From Brevundimonas diminuta 3F5N (lineage in GTDB: Bacteria; Pseudomonadota; Alphaproteobacteria; Caulobacterales; Caulobacteraceae): DNA of 64,000 nucleotides. The notes under the pieces were generated by a model. That model was not told where the DNA came from, did no database searches, and saw only the letters and a program-made list of their open reading frames with translations. The stretch covers positions 43,912 through 107,911 of the forward strand of contig NZ_FUIE01000036.1 of the NCBI RefSeq assembly GCF_900163625.1. The letters run 5' to 3'. Each line of letters starts with the position of its first letter. The stretch's first letter is position 1. Below are positions 9,664 to 18,004 of the stretch, in pieces. The position numbers were made by a program, and so were the translations under genes.

Positions 9664-11010
9664 ATGAAGACGGATTGGGCGGCGGCCCTGGCGATCGCGG
9701 CGACCTTGGCCGCAGCGCCGGCCCTGGCGCAGGCTCCGGCTCGCAACGCGCCTGATCCTGCCGCTGAAACGCTCGATTATGTGGTCCGCCGCGGCGACAC
9801 CCTGATCGACCTGGCGACCGCCTATATGAACCGGCCGCTCGACTATCGCCGGGTCCAGCGCGAGAACCGGGTCGCCAACCCGCGCCGCCTCTCCATCGGG
9901 CGCACCCTGGCCCTGCCGGTCGATCTGCTGCGCGCCGATCCGGACGAGGCGCGCATCGCCGGCTTCCGCGGCGCGACAAGCCTGAACCAGGACGGCCGCT
10001 CCGTCGCCCCCGCCGCCGGCCAGATCGTGCGCGAAGGCGCCGTCCTCAACACCGGCGCCAACGCCTTCGTCCGCCTGGCCCTGTCGGACGGCAGCCATGT
10101 GGTCGTGCCCTCCAACAGCCGCGTGCGCGTCAGCCGCCTGCGCCGCTACGCCATCAACGGCGCCGTCGATCACGCCCTGACGGTCGAGGCGGGTCGTGCC
10201 GAGTCGCGCGTCACGCCCCGTCGCCGTCCCGGCGGCTTCGCCATCCGCACCCCGGTCTCGGTCTCGGCCGTGCGCGGCACCGACTTCCGCGTTTCCTTCG
10301 ACGATGACGCCGACCGTTCGACCACCGAGGTTCTGGAAGGCGCCGTCGCCATCGCGTCGGGCGACGCCGAAACCCTGGCCGCCGCCGATCAGGGCGTCAG
10401 CGCCGCCGCCGGCGCGGTGCGCCTGCTGCCCCTTCTGCCCGCGCCCGCCCTGGTTCGCCCCGACGCGCCGCAGACCCAGGCCCAGGTCGCCTTCGACATC
10501 CAGTCCCTGCCCGGCGCCGAACGCTATCGCGGCCGCGTCGCCCAGGACGCGGGCATGATCGAAGCCTTCGCCGAGGCCGACAGCGCGCCCGGCGGCCCGC
10601 TGGTCTTCGGCGAAATGGAGGAAGGCGCCTACTTCCTGCGCCTGACCGCCCTGTCGCCCGAGGGGCTGGAGGGCAAGGCCACGACCTACAGCTTCATCCG
10701 CGCCCGCAACGGCGTCGGCGGTCTGGCCTCGGCCCTGGATCAGCGCGACCGCCGCCGCTTCTACCGCTTCCGCTGGGAGGCCGAGGGCGTCGGCGCGGCG
10801 ACCTTCCGCTTCCAGCTGTGGCGCGAGGCCGAGGATGGAACCGCCGACGGTCCCCTGCTGATCGACCAGCCCGGCCTGACCGACGAGGCCTTCACCCTCA
10901 GCGACCTGCCGCCGGGCGTCTACAGTTGGCGGGTGCAGGGCGCGCGCCATCGTTTCGGCCGCCTGCTGGAAGCCTGGTCCGAGCCGCAACAGCTTCGTAT
11001 CGGGCGATAA
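9664..11010 (+). CDS. exported LysM and FecR domain protein
   Basis: A 448-residue protein with a signal peptide (about 1-23, ending APALAQA) and no later membrane span, so probably periplasmic. A LysM module at about 36-80 (DYVVRRGDTLIDLATAYMN) should bind peptidoglycan. A FecR domain follows at about 115-225, with the hallmark FAIRTPVSVSAVRGTDFRV. The C-terminal half has beta-rich repeats ending in phrases such as LPPGVYSWRVQGARH, resembling fibronectin-like folds. It is encoded between a response regulator and a CHASE2 kinase, with only 4 nt to the kinase start. I infer that it senses the cell wall or relays an envelope signal to the CHASE2 domain; no direct evidence of this is in the sequence. 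Confidence 0.8.
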   Translation: MKTDWAAALAIAATLAAAPALAQAPARNAPDPAAETLDYVVRRGDTLIDLATAYMNRPLDYRRVQRENRVANPRRLSIGRTLALPVDLLRADPDEARIAGFRGATSLNQDGRSVAPAAGQIVREGAVLNTGANAFVRLALSDGSHVVVPSNSRVRVSRLRRYAINGAVDHALTVEAGRAESRVTPRRRPGGFAIRTPVSVSAVRGTDFRVSFDDDADRSTTEVLEGAVAIASGDAETLAAADQGVSAAAGAVRLLPLLPAPALVRPDAPQTQAQVAFDIQSLPGAERYRGRVAQDAGMIEAFAEADSAPGGPLVFGEMEEGAYFLRLTALSPEGLEGKATTYSFIRARNGVGGLASALDQRDRRRFYRFRWEAEGVGAATFRFQLWREAEDGTADGPLLIDQPGLTDEAFTLSDLPPGVYSWRVQGARHRFGRLLEAWSEPQQLRIGR

Positions 11011-11014
11011 GGCC

Positions 11015-13294
11015 GTGCCCGCGTCCGCAGGGCCGAAAGACGGCTGGAGAGGCTGGCTCGGCGCCCGCCTGACCGGCCGTCGCGCCCTGGTCGAATGGGG
11101 GCTGGTGGCGGCGCTGTCCGCCCTGCTGGTCAGCTGGATGGCGCTAACGCCCGTCGCCGACGGCGCCGACCACCTGGTCTATGACGCCCTGATGCGGGCC
11201 GAGGCGGGACCGGCGGATCAGGACATCGTCATCATCGCCATCGACGACCGCAGCCTGGAGGCGCTGGGCCAATGGCCCTGGCCGCGCGACCTGCACGCCC
11301 GCCTGATCGACCGCTTGACTCAGGCGGGCGCGGGGCCTGTCGCCTACGACGTCCTGTTCACCGAAGCTTCCCCGCAAGACCGCGCTCTGGCCGACGCCCT
11401 GGCGCGCAACGGCAAGGTCCGCCTGCCCGTGGTGCTGGACGCCCCCGGCCTGAACGGGGCCGCCTTCCGCGAGGACGCCCCCGCGCCCGGCCTGACCGAG
11501 GCGGCGGCGGGCCTGGGCCACGTCAATCTGACGGTCGATGACGACGGCGCCGTGCGCCGCCTGCCCCTCTATCTTCAAGCGGGCCAGCAGACCTGGCCGC
11601 ACCTGATCCTGCCCCTGGCCGCCGCCAGGGGCGTCGTCCCCGCCTCGCCCGCACCGCACGACAACGGCGACCTGTTCGCCGCCGCGCCCGAGGCCCTGAT
11701 CTATCGCGGCCCGCCCGGCGCATTCCGCACCCTGTCCTTCGCCGACGTGCTCAGCGGCGAGACGCCCGCCGCCTTCCTGAAGGACAGGTTGGTGCTGGTC
11801 GGAGCGACCGCGCCCGGCCTCGGCGACCGCTACGCCACCCCGGCCACGCCCCACGGCGAACTGCGCCCCGGCGTCGAGGTGCAGGCCGCCCTGCTCCAGA
11901 CCCTGATCGAGGGCGGCGGCCCGCGCAGCCTGTCGCCCGGCTGGGTTCTGGCCCTGTCCCTTCTGCCGCTCGGCCTGCTGGTCGCCGGCTTCCTGGTGCT
12001 GCGCCCGGCGGCCAACATGGCCCTGGGGGCCGGCTTGATCATCGTGACGCTGATCGCCGCCGCTTTCGCCTTCCTGGCTTGCGGCCTGTGGTTTCCGCCC
12101 TCGGCCGCGGTGGCCGGGTTGGCCCTGGCCTATCCGCTGTGGAGTTGGCGCCGTCTGGCCGCCGCCTCGGCCTATATGCAGAGCGAAGTCGACGCCTTCG
12201 AACGCGACGGCGTGCGCCTGATCGGCCGCGCCCAGGGCGGCGACGTCGTGGCCCGTCAGGTGGACGCCCTGCGCGCCGCCGTGCGCCAGGTGCGCGATCT
12301 GGAACGCTTCATCTCCGACGCCCTGCGAAGCCTGCCCGACGCCACGGTGGTGGCCGACCCTCACGCCCGCATCATCCTGTCCAACGACCGGGCCGAGGCC
12401 CTGTTCGGCGAACGGCTGAAGGACGGCGCCGACCTGCCCCTTCTGTTCCAGTCGCTGGGCGAACCAGCCTGGCGCCGCTTTCTCGATCTCGAGGGCGACC
12501 CCGGCGACATCACCACGCCCGACGGCCGCATCCTGAAAGCCGCCGCATCCGTGCTGACCGACGCCGAGGGGCAGCCCGTCGGCCATATCGTACGCTTCGC
12601 CGACATGACCCGTTTCCGCGCCGCCGAGCGTCAGCGCGCCGAGGCCCTGCAACTGCTCAGCCACGACATGCGCGCGCCCCAGGTGTCGATCCTGACCCTG
12701 CTGGACGGCCCAGCCCCGCGCCTGGATCCTATGGTCGAGCGCCGCATCGCCGACTACGCCCGCCAGACGCTGGACCTAGCTGAAGGCTATGTTCAGTTGG
12801 CCCGCGCCGAAAGCCAGCCCTATCGCTCGGAGCTGCTGGATCTGGGCCAGGTGGCGATGGACGCCGCCGACATCCTGTGGCCCCAGGCGTCGAAGAAGGG
12901 CGTTCGCATCCTGACGCCCGACGGCGAAGAAGAGTTCCTGGTCCAGGGCGACCCCGCCCTGCTGCGCCGACTGACCACCAATCTGCTGGACAACGCGCTG
13001 AAATACGGCCCCCAAGGCGGCGTCATCCAGGTCAGCCTGACCGGCGCCGAGGAAGACAGTCGTCCGGTCTGCATCCTCAGCGTCAGCGACCAGGGACCGG
13101 GCCTGTCCGAAGAGGCCGCACGTCGGCTGTTCCAGGCCTTCGGTCACGGCGGCGCCGATCATCGCGGCGCGGGTCTGGGTCTCGCCTTCGTCCGCACCGT
13201 CGCCGAACGCCACGGCGGAACCATCCGCCACCAGCCCGGCTCGCCCGGCGCGACCTTCATCCTGACCCTGCCCAGGGTCATGGAAGGGGAATGA
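11015..13294 (+). CDS. CHASE2-domain membrane sensor histidine kinase
   Basis: A 759-residue kinase starting with GTG at 11015, 4 nt after the FecR gene. An N-terminal membrane span (about 27-46) leads into a periplasmic CHASE2 domain (about 47-300; IVIIAIDDRSLEALGQWPWPR). Three hydrophobic segments follow, then a PAS-like domain (about 425-530). The H-box reads LQLLSHDMRAP with phospho-acceptor His at 550, and the ATPase domain has NLLDNALKYG, DQGPGLSEE and GAGLGLAFV. The order CHASE2-TM-TM-TM-PAS-HisKA-HATPase is standard for this class. The response regulator at 8933 is its likely target. The gene converges on the lipoprotein at 13313 with only 18 nt between stops. Confidence 0.9.
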   Translation: MPASAGPKDGWRGWLGARLTGRRALVEWGLVAALSALLVSWMALTPVADGADHLVYDALMRAEAGPADQDIVIIAIDDRSLEALGQWPWPRDLHARLIDRLTQAGAGPVAYDVLFTEASPQDRALADALARNGKVRLPVVLDAPGLNGAAFREDAPAPGLTEAAAGLGHVNLTVDDDGAVRRLPLYLQAGQQTWPHLILPLAAARGVVPASPAPHDNGDLFAAAPEALIYRGPPGAFRTLSFADVLSGETPAAFLKDRLVLVGATAPGLGDRYATPATPHGELRPGVEVQAALLQTLIEGGGPRSLSPGWVLALSLLPLGLLVAGFLVLRPAANMALGAGLIIVTLIAAAFAFLACGLWFPPSAAVAGLALAYPLWSWRRLAAASAYMQSEVDAFERDGVRLIGRAQGGDVVARQVDALRAAVRQVRDLERFISDALRSLPDATVVADPHARIILSNDRAEALFGERLKDGADLPLLFQSLGEPAWRRFLDLEGDPGDITTPDGRILKAAASVLTDAEGQPVGHIVRFADMTRFRAAERQRAEALQLLSHDMRAPQVSILTLLDGPAPRLDPMVERRIADYARQTLDLAEGYVQLARAESQPYRSELLDLGQVAMDAADILWPQASKKGVRILTPDGEEEFLVQGDPALLRRLTTNLLDNALKYGPQGGVIQVSLTGAEEDSRPVCILSVSDQGPGLSEEAARRLFQAFGHGGADHRGAGLGLAFVRTVAERHGGTIRHQPGSPGATFILTLPRVMEGE

Positions 13295-13312
13295 AGCTGC
13301 AGGCGGCCTGCT

Positions 13313-13816
13313 CTAGTCCGCCGTTTCCAACTGCGCCACCGCCGCTTCGGCCAGCAGGCCCGGCGCGCTCTCCACCTGACGCCGCCCCAGGATCGCCACG
13401 GCCGAGGCGCGATAGGCTCCCGCTTCATCTCCCGGTCCGGTCAGGATCACGGTCAGGCTGTGCGATTGGCGGCCCTGGCTCCACCATTGCGGCAGGCGCG
13501 GCGCATCCGTCCACTCGCCCTGGCGCGCGTCGACATCGGTGAAAACGCCGGTCTTCTGGGGCCGCACCGCATAGGCCGTCTCGACCCGCCAGGCGGCCTT
13601 GTCGTCCACCTCGCGCCAGCCGCGCGCGGCCAGCGCCTGACGCACCGCCTCGGCCGCCGCGCGGTCGGCCTCGCTCGGCGTCTCGGCCTCCAACAGGCGA
13701 TAGACGGTCACGTTCGCGGGCACGGCGGCGGACAACTGCGTCTCGACGCGAGGCGCAGAGACGCAACTCGCCAGGACGACCGCGCTGACCAGGGGAAGAA
13801 CCAGACGAGAGATCAT
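13313..13816 (-). CDS. small outer-membrane lipoprotein, DUF4136-like, at the end of the gsp operon
   Basis: A 167-residue protein with a lipoprotein signal ending LASC (lipidated Cys at residue 18). The body resembles DUF4136 proteins, with AAEAVRQALAARGW followed by an alternating beta region. Serine follows the Cys, so sorting to the outer membrane is plausible. It lies 75 nt after gspM on the same strand and is the last gene of the type II secretion run. Secretins often need a small lipoprotein pilotin, and genes for one can sit in this position, but no similarity to GspS or AspS is evident. It could equally be an unrelated lipoprotein with its own promoter. Confidence 0.6.
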   Translation of the reverse strand: MISRLVLPLVSAVVLASCVSAPRVETQLSAAVPANVTVYRLLEAETPSEADRAAAEAVRQALAARGWREVDDKAAWRVETAYAVRPQKTGVFTDVDARQGEWTDAPRLPQWWSQGRQSHSLTVILTGPGDEAGAYRASAVAILGRRQVESAPGLLAEAAVAQLETAD

Positions 13817-13891
13817 GGCTGCGATACCTGCCTCGCCGCGCCCTCCAAGTCTACAACCGACGACCAGCCTCGACCGAAAAGCGCGGCCCGA

Positions 13892-14359
13892 TCAGCCGCC
13901 GGACGCCAGCGCGCCCGTCACGCCCAGCGTCCCGTCCGGGCTCTCGACCACGCCCAGTTCCTCGATGCGCGCCCCGCCCTGCTCCAGCGCCGCCAGCCAG
14001 CCGAAGGCCTGGGCGGTCGTCACACGATCCAGCCGGAAGCCCAGCCGCCCGCCCTCGGACATGCCCAGCGTCGGCTGCACCCCCGTCGCCGTCGCGGTGG
14101 AAGCGACCAGAGCCTGAAGATCGACCGCCGCCGTCGGCGTCTCGCCGCGTTGGACCACCGCCGTCTCGATCTGCCCCAACTGCCGCTCGGCGGCGACGCG
14201 AGCGCGCGCCTGATCCGCCTGCCAGCCGTCCAGCGGCCGCACCACGCCCAGCCAGCCGACGACGCCCAGCACCAGCGCGCCCATGACCGCCAGCATCCGC
14301 CGCTCGCGCAGCGACCGGCCGTCCCACCAGGCGACGACGGAAGAGAACAGGGCCTTCAT
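13892..14359 (-). CDS. gspM: type II secretion system protein M
   Basis: A 155-residue bitopic inner-membrane protein with a short cytoplasmic N-terminus, one membrane span (about 21-44, RMLAVMGALVLGVVGWLGVV) and a periplasmic ferredoxin-like domain. GspM dimerises with GspL in the inner-membrane platform. Sequence conservation in this family is low, so the call rests on size, topology and its place after gspL. Its ATG overlaps the gspL stop by 4 bases, indicating translational coupling. No gspN follows. Confidence 0.85.
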   Translation of the reverse strand: MKALFSSVVAWWDGRSLRERRMLAVMGALVLGVVGWLGVVRPLDGWQADQARARVAAERQLGQIETAVVQRGETPTAAVDLQALVASTATATGVQPTLGMSEGGRLGFRLDRVTTAQAFGWLAALEQGGARIEELGVVESPDGTLGVTGALASGG

Positions 14360-15456
14360 CGGGCGGCTCCGATCGTGAGGGTGCTGACCATGCGACCGGC
14401 TTCCTCGGCCGAGGTTTCGTCGACCACCGCCAGACCCGCCTCGGCCAGATCGGCGCGCACGGCGTCCAAATCATTGAACGTCGGATGGGCCAGGGTGACG
14501 CGCAGCCCTTCGCCGCCCAGTGTCGCGTCGTCCACTTCGGCGCCCGGCACACGCTCGACGGCGACGAAGACGGCGGCCAGGGCGCGCGCGGTTCCGCCCG
14601 GCGGCGCTCCGGCGTCGAGGCGGCGCAGGGCCTCCGGCGCCGGGTCGTCCGCCGTCGCCAGTTCGGGATAGAGCTTCACCGCTCCGGCCTTGGCGTCCGC
14701 TCCGGCGCGCTCAGCCGCCGCCCGGTCGCGCAGCCCCTCCGCCGCCATCAGCACCAAAGGCGAGATCAGCAGCGCCGCCGCCAGACCGGCCGCCAATCGC
14801 CAGCCCTTGACCGCCTGCCCCCGCTCACGCCGGTCATGGACCTGCAACAGGTCGACCGGCGCCCCCAGCGCCCCTGCCGCCAGCGCTGCGTCCAGCGCCT
14901 CGCCCTCCAGCCAGTCCAGAGCGCGCCCGGTCGCAATCGCCTCCGCCAGATCGGCCTGCACGGTCGCGGCGAAGGCTACGCCGCGCAGCGCCACGTCAGC
15001 GCCGACCTGCGCGGCGGTCAGGGTCTCGGCCTCCAGCGGCGCAGGCAGGCACAGATTATCCGGCACGACGGCCTCGGGACGAATGTCGAAGGTCTCCATC
15101 CAGCGCAGCCACGCCTGCAGCAGCTTGGCCGACACCGCCGCCGTCAGCCGCGGGCCGCCGTCTGCAGGCGCGCCCAGCGCAACGTCCAGCCCCTCCACCT
15201 CGCCCGCCGCTTGATCGCGCAAGGCCCAGCGCGCGGCGGCTCTGGCCTGCGCCATATTGCCCGGCGGCAACTCCAGCCAGCGCGTCATGACGTCGGCGCC
15301 CGGCGCTACGGCGATGGTCCGCAGCGGCGGTGGCGCCTCGGCCTGATGCGGGTCCAGCTCGCCACGTCCGACGACACGGCCCTCGCGATCGACCAGCAGG
15401 AAACGCGCGGGCAAGGTTGCGTTAGTCGGGATGAACAGGATGCGGGCGTGGCTCAT
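14356..15456 (-). CDS. gspL: type II secretion system protein L
   Basis: A 366-residue inner-membrane platform protein. The N-terminal two thirds is the actin-like cytoplasmic domain that recruits the GspE ATPase (ILFIPTNATLPARFLLVDREG at the start, PDNLCLP in the middle). One membrane span lies near residues 220-240 (GWRLAAGLAAALLISPLVLM), followed by a periplasmic domain. A GGAAGA ribosome site precedes the ATG at 15456. It follows gspK by 10 nt and overlaps gspM by 4 nt. Confidence 0.9.
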   Translation of the reverse strand: MSHARILFIPTNATLPARFLLVDREGRVVGRGELDPHQAEAPPPLRTIAVAPGADVMTRWLELPPGNMAQARAAARWALRDQAAGEVEGLDVALGAPADGGPRLTAAVSAKLLQAWLRWMETFDIRPEAVVPDNLCLPAPLEAETLTAAQVGADVALRGVAFAATVQADLAEAIATGRALDWLEGEALDAALAAGALGAPVDLLQVHDRRERGQAVKGWRLAAGLAAALLISPLVLMAAEGLRDRAAAERAGADAKAGAVKLYPELATADDPAPEALRRLDAGAPPGGTARALAAVFVAVERVPGAEVDDATLGGEGLRVTLAHPTFNDLDAVRADLAEAGLAVVDETSAEEAGRMVSTLTIGAAR

Positions 15457-15466
15457 TCTTCCATGC

Positions 15467-16453
15467 TCATTCTTCAGGCGTCCAGCGACGGATGACGGTG
15501 CGCGCCACGCCGTCGGGCGCGACGTGGATCAGGGCGGTGCGGACGGCGCGGGCGTCGCCGTGCTCGATCTCGACCCTCAGGTCGAAATAGCGGGTGGCCA
15601 GGGTGATCTGGCCCTTGGTCTCTTCGTCGACGACCACGCCGGACAGGGCGGGCTGTGCCCAGAAGGCGTCAGGACTGCTCCAGCCGGTCGCCGGGCGCGC
15701 GGCGATAGCCGCCTTGGCCGCATTCAGCCCCACCACGCCTCGACTGATGGCGACCAGCAGCACAGCGTCCTGCGCCTCCAGCGTGTTGACGTTCAGAGGC
15801 GACAGGCGCGCCTCGGGCAAGGCGCACAGATAGGGCCTCAACCGGCGATAGAGTTCATCATCCACCCCCGCCACGGCGCGCAGTTCACTGACCTCAGCCA
15901 GCATGACTCCGCCGGTGCGATAGGGCGTAGGGCGGCTGGCGTAGGCGGCGTCCTCCGCCCCCTGCGGCGACACCACATCGTCGCCGTCCATCCAGTCGGT
16001 CAGGGCCGCCGCGACCGCCGCCATCCGCCCGCGAGGCGCGCCCAGCGCCTCGCCCAGGGCGATGAACTGCGCCGCGCCTTCGGGTCTGGCCATCAGATCC
16101 TCCCCCTGCCCCAGCACCAGACTGTTCAGGTTGAAGCAGGCCTGACCGTCGCGGATCACCGCCCGCCCCTCGCCGTCTTCCAGCGGCAGGGCGAAGACGC
16201 GGCCGTTCCACTGTGGCTGAAGCGGCGTGCGCGCGGGATCGGCGCGGACCAGGTCGGACAGCCGCCGCCGCGCCAGCGCTTCGGCTCCCGCCGCATAGGC
16301 TTGCGCCTGCGCCTGGCTCTCCGCGTTGGTCGTGCGCCGCACGGAGAAGCGCACATCGTCCAGCAGCACCACGCACAGCGCCGCCATCACCGCCACCAGC
16401 AGCAGGACGGTCAGCAGGGCCATGCCTCGACGATCGCGCGCGCCCGGCTTCAT
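15467..16453 (-). CDS. gspK: type II secretion minor pseudopilin K
   Basis: A 328-residue minor pseudopilin, the large cap subunit of the pseudopilus tip with GspI and GspJ. The leader is MKPGARDRRG followed by MALLTVLLLVAVMAALCVVLL, the prepilin-type hydrophobic helix. It lacks the usual Glu at position 5, as is normal for GspK. The long globular domain (RLRPYLCALPEARLSPLNVNTLEAQ) contains the helical insertion and NVNTL motif typical of this subunit. Its start overlaps the gspJ stop by 4 bases. Confidence 0.92.
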   Translation of the reverse strand: MKPGARDRRGMALLTVLLLVAVMAALCVVLLDDVRFSVRRTTNAESQAQAQAYAAGAEALARRRLSDLVRADPARTPLQPQWNGRVFALPLEDGEGRAVIRDGQACFNLNSLVLGQGEDLMARPEGAAQFIALGEALGAPRGRMAAVAAALTDWMDGDDVVSPQGAEDAAYASRPTPYRTGGVMLAEVSELRAVAGVDDELYRRLRPYLCALPEARLSPLNVNTLEAQDAVLLVAISRGVVGLNAAKAAIAARPATGWSSPDAFWAQPALSGVVVDEETKGQITLATRYFDLRVEIEHGDARAVRTALIHVAPDGVARTVIRRWTPEE

Positions 16454-17094
16454 GCGGCGGCGACCAGAAACAGTTGCTCGACCGGGCCGAAACCGTCGAG
16501 CGTCAGCGTCACCCGCACCGCGTCCGGCAGGGGTCGGTCGCTGCTGGCGGAGAAGGCGGGCGCCTCGGACCCGTTCTGGATGAAGGCGATGCGGGCGTCC
16601 TTCACCCCGCGATACAGCACCTGCGGCGGCCCGGCCCGCGCCCCGTCCAGATAAGGGGCCACGCGGCGCTCCAGTCGATCCTCCACCAGCCGATATTCGA
16701 CCCTTTGAACCGAGGCGCGCGGCGCGCCGTCCGGGTTGCTCCAGCCGCTGCGGGCCAGCACCAGCAGCGGATCGCCCGGCGACTGCGGCCCCATGATCGC
16801 CTGAGGCGCCGGACGCCCCGTCGGCCCGCGCACCCGCCGTCCCGTCGCCTGCGCCAGATCGGCGCGCAGCAGCGCGCGGGTGCGTTGCAGCGCCGCCACG
16901 CGGTCGGCGTTCGCCTTCACTGCGAACCGATTGTCGATCGACTGCCCCAGCACCAGCGCGCCCGCCCCCGCCAGCAGGGCGAAGATCAACAGGGCGATCA
17001 TCACCTCGACCAGTGTAAATCCGGCTCTCTTTCTTCCACTACCGCTAGCCGCGCGGCGGCTCGCTGCTTGAGCAGATAGGCGATCTTTCCTCAT
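16450..17094 (-). CDS. gspJ: type II secretion minor pseudopilin J, with an unusually long repeat-derived leader
   Basis: A 214-residue minor pseudopilin of the tip complex, with the prepilin motif AGFTLVEVMIALLIFALLAG. Cleavage by the prepilin peptidase is expected after Gly25. The leader is unusually long and basic (residues 1-25, with SAQAASRRAASGSGRKRAG) because a REP-like hairpin at 17041-17073 lies inside it. The ATG at 17094 overlaps the gspI stop by 4 bases, so this start is supported by coupling. Beyond the leader the protein has normal length. A start after the repeat is not available in frame before GFTLVE. Confidence 0.88.
   Translation of the reverse strand: MRKDRLSAQAASRRAASGSGRKRAGFTLVEVMIALLIFALLAGAGALVLGQSIDNRFAVKANADRVAALQRTRALLRADLAQATGRRVRGPTGRPAPQAIMGPQSPGDPLLVLARSGWSNPDGAPRASVQRVEYRLVEDRLERRVAPYLDGARAGPPQVLYRGVKDARIAFIQNGSEAPAFSASSDRPLPDAVRVTLTLDGFGPVEQLFLVAAA
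17041..17073. repeat. REP-like hairpin repeat, copy A, inside the gspJ leader
   Basis: A 33-bp element matching copy B at 30 of 33 positions. It holds a GCCGC/GCGGC hairpin followed by CTGCTTGAGC on the plus strand. It encodes the Arg/Ala/Ser-rich part of the GspJ leader. Copies B and C lie about 0.9 kb away beside the GspH leader. Confidence 0.75.
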
Positions 17095-17456
17095 GCCCCC
17101 GCCGCCCGAAACAGCACGCGCTCGGCGGCCTGTTCCTCATCGGCGAAGACGCGCACGTCGATGCGGCCGACGCCCGGCATATCCGTCGCACTGACCACCC
17201 GCACCCAGCGCCACTCGCGCCCGCCCAGCGACGCCTGACCGCCCGTGCTGCCGCTGGGCAGGTCGCGCGCGATCATCGCCTCGGCGGCCACATTGTCGGC
17301 GACGATGCCGCCCAGCGTCCGCGTCTCGACCCGCGCTGCCGAACGCGTGCTCTCGCCAGACAGGTTCAGCAGCGCCATGGCCGCCAGACCGAACACAGCC
17401 AGCGCCACCAGACACTCGATCAGGGTGAAGCCCGCGCGGGACGAACCCTCACTCAT
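17091..17456 (-). CDS. gspI: type II secretion minor pseudopilin I
   Basis: A 121-residue minor pseudopilin that nucleates the tip complex with GspJ and GspK. The short leader MSEGSSRAG precedes FTLIECLVALAVFGLAAMAL, with cleavage expected after Gly9 and Glu at +5. The globular part (IVADNVAAEAMIARDLPSG and WRWVRVV) fits GspI, as does the length. It overlaps gspH by 8 nt and gspJ by 4 nt. Confidence 0.92.
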   Translation of the reverse strand: MSEGSSRAGFTLIECLVALAVFGLAAMALLNLSGESTRSAARVETRTLGGIVADNVAAEAMIARDLPSGSTGGQASLGGREWRWVRVVSATDMPGVGRIDVRVFADEEQAAERVLFRAAGA

Positions 17457-17862
17457 GGATCGTCACCTCGCCCGCCCCGTCAATGGCGACGGTGACGGAT
17501 CGGCCATCGCGTTCCAGCCGCACGCTGGCGGCATCGGCCCCGCCGGTAGGGTCGAACACGGCGCGGGCGGCTCCGGCGGCGGCGGCGCCCTCGCCCCACG
17601 CCTTGGGCGCCAGCACGCCGGTCAAAGGCGTCCAGACGGCGCCGTCGAAACTCTCGAAACCATAGCCCGCCGCATCGGCGCGCAGAGCCACCGGGCGATT
17701 TGTCATCACCGCCTCCTCCCGCGCCAGCGTCAGGCGCGCGGCGAACCGCTCGGCTTCGACGGCCAGCGTCGGGCGCGGGTCCGGCATGGACAACATCACC
17801 GCCCCCGCCGCCACGCCGATGATGGCGATGACCACCATCAGTTCGACGAGGGTGAACCCCAT
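17449..17862 (-). CDS. gspH: type II secretion minor pseudopilin H; start uncertain
   Basis: A minor pseudopilin joining the tip to the GspG shaft. The mature region begins GFTLVELMVVIAIIGVAAGA and ends GAGEVTIHE. The ATG at 17862 gives 137 residues but a leader of only Met-Gly, with no good ribosome site. The frame stays open upstream to 18159, overlapping gspG; in between lie two REP-like hairpins. Upstream GTG codons at 17931 and 17973 would give a longer basic leader resembling that of GspJ, again without a clear ribosome site. The 142-nt gap from the gspG stop is exceptional in an operon otherwise overlapping or tightly spaced. Confidence 0.8.
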   Translation of the reverse strand: MGFTLVELMVVIAIIGVAAGAVMLSMPDPRPTLAVEAERFAARLTLAREEAVMTNRPVALRADAAGYGFESFDGAVWTPLTGVLAPKAWGEGAAAAGAARAVFDPTGGADAASVRLERDGRSVTVAIDGAGEVTIHE

Positions 17863-17874
17863 TCTTTGTTCGCT

Positions 17875-17907
17875 ATCGCGCGCGCTTCGGGCGCGCGCTG
17901 CTTGAGC
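17875..17907. repeat. REP-like hairpin repeat, copy C, just before gspH
   Basis: A 33-bp element with a strong stem CGCGCGC-TTCGG-GCGCGCG followed by CTGCTTGAGC, the same tail as copies A and B. The stem differs in sequence from A and B but keeps position and size. It ends 12 nt from the proposed gspH ATG on the transcribed strand. Confidence 0.65.
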
Positions 17908-17922
17908 GAGTTGTCGTGCGCT

Positions 17923-17955
17923 ACCGCTCACCGCGCGGCGGCTCGCTACTTGAGC
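17923..17955. repeat. REP-like hairpin repeat, copy B, in the gspG-gspH gap
   Basis: Matches copy A at 30 of 33 positions, with the same GCCGC-type hairpin and a CTACTTGAGC tail. It is in the same orientation as copy C, with starts 48 bp apart. If translated in the gspH frame it encodes ASRRAVSGSAR, nearly the same peptide as copy A gives in GspJ. Confidence 0.75.
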
Positions 17956-18004
17956 GCGTTTGGGCGTTTCCACGGCTACCGATGAAGCCGAGTAGGCGCG
18001 AGCC

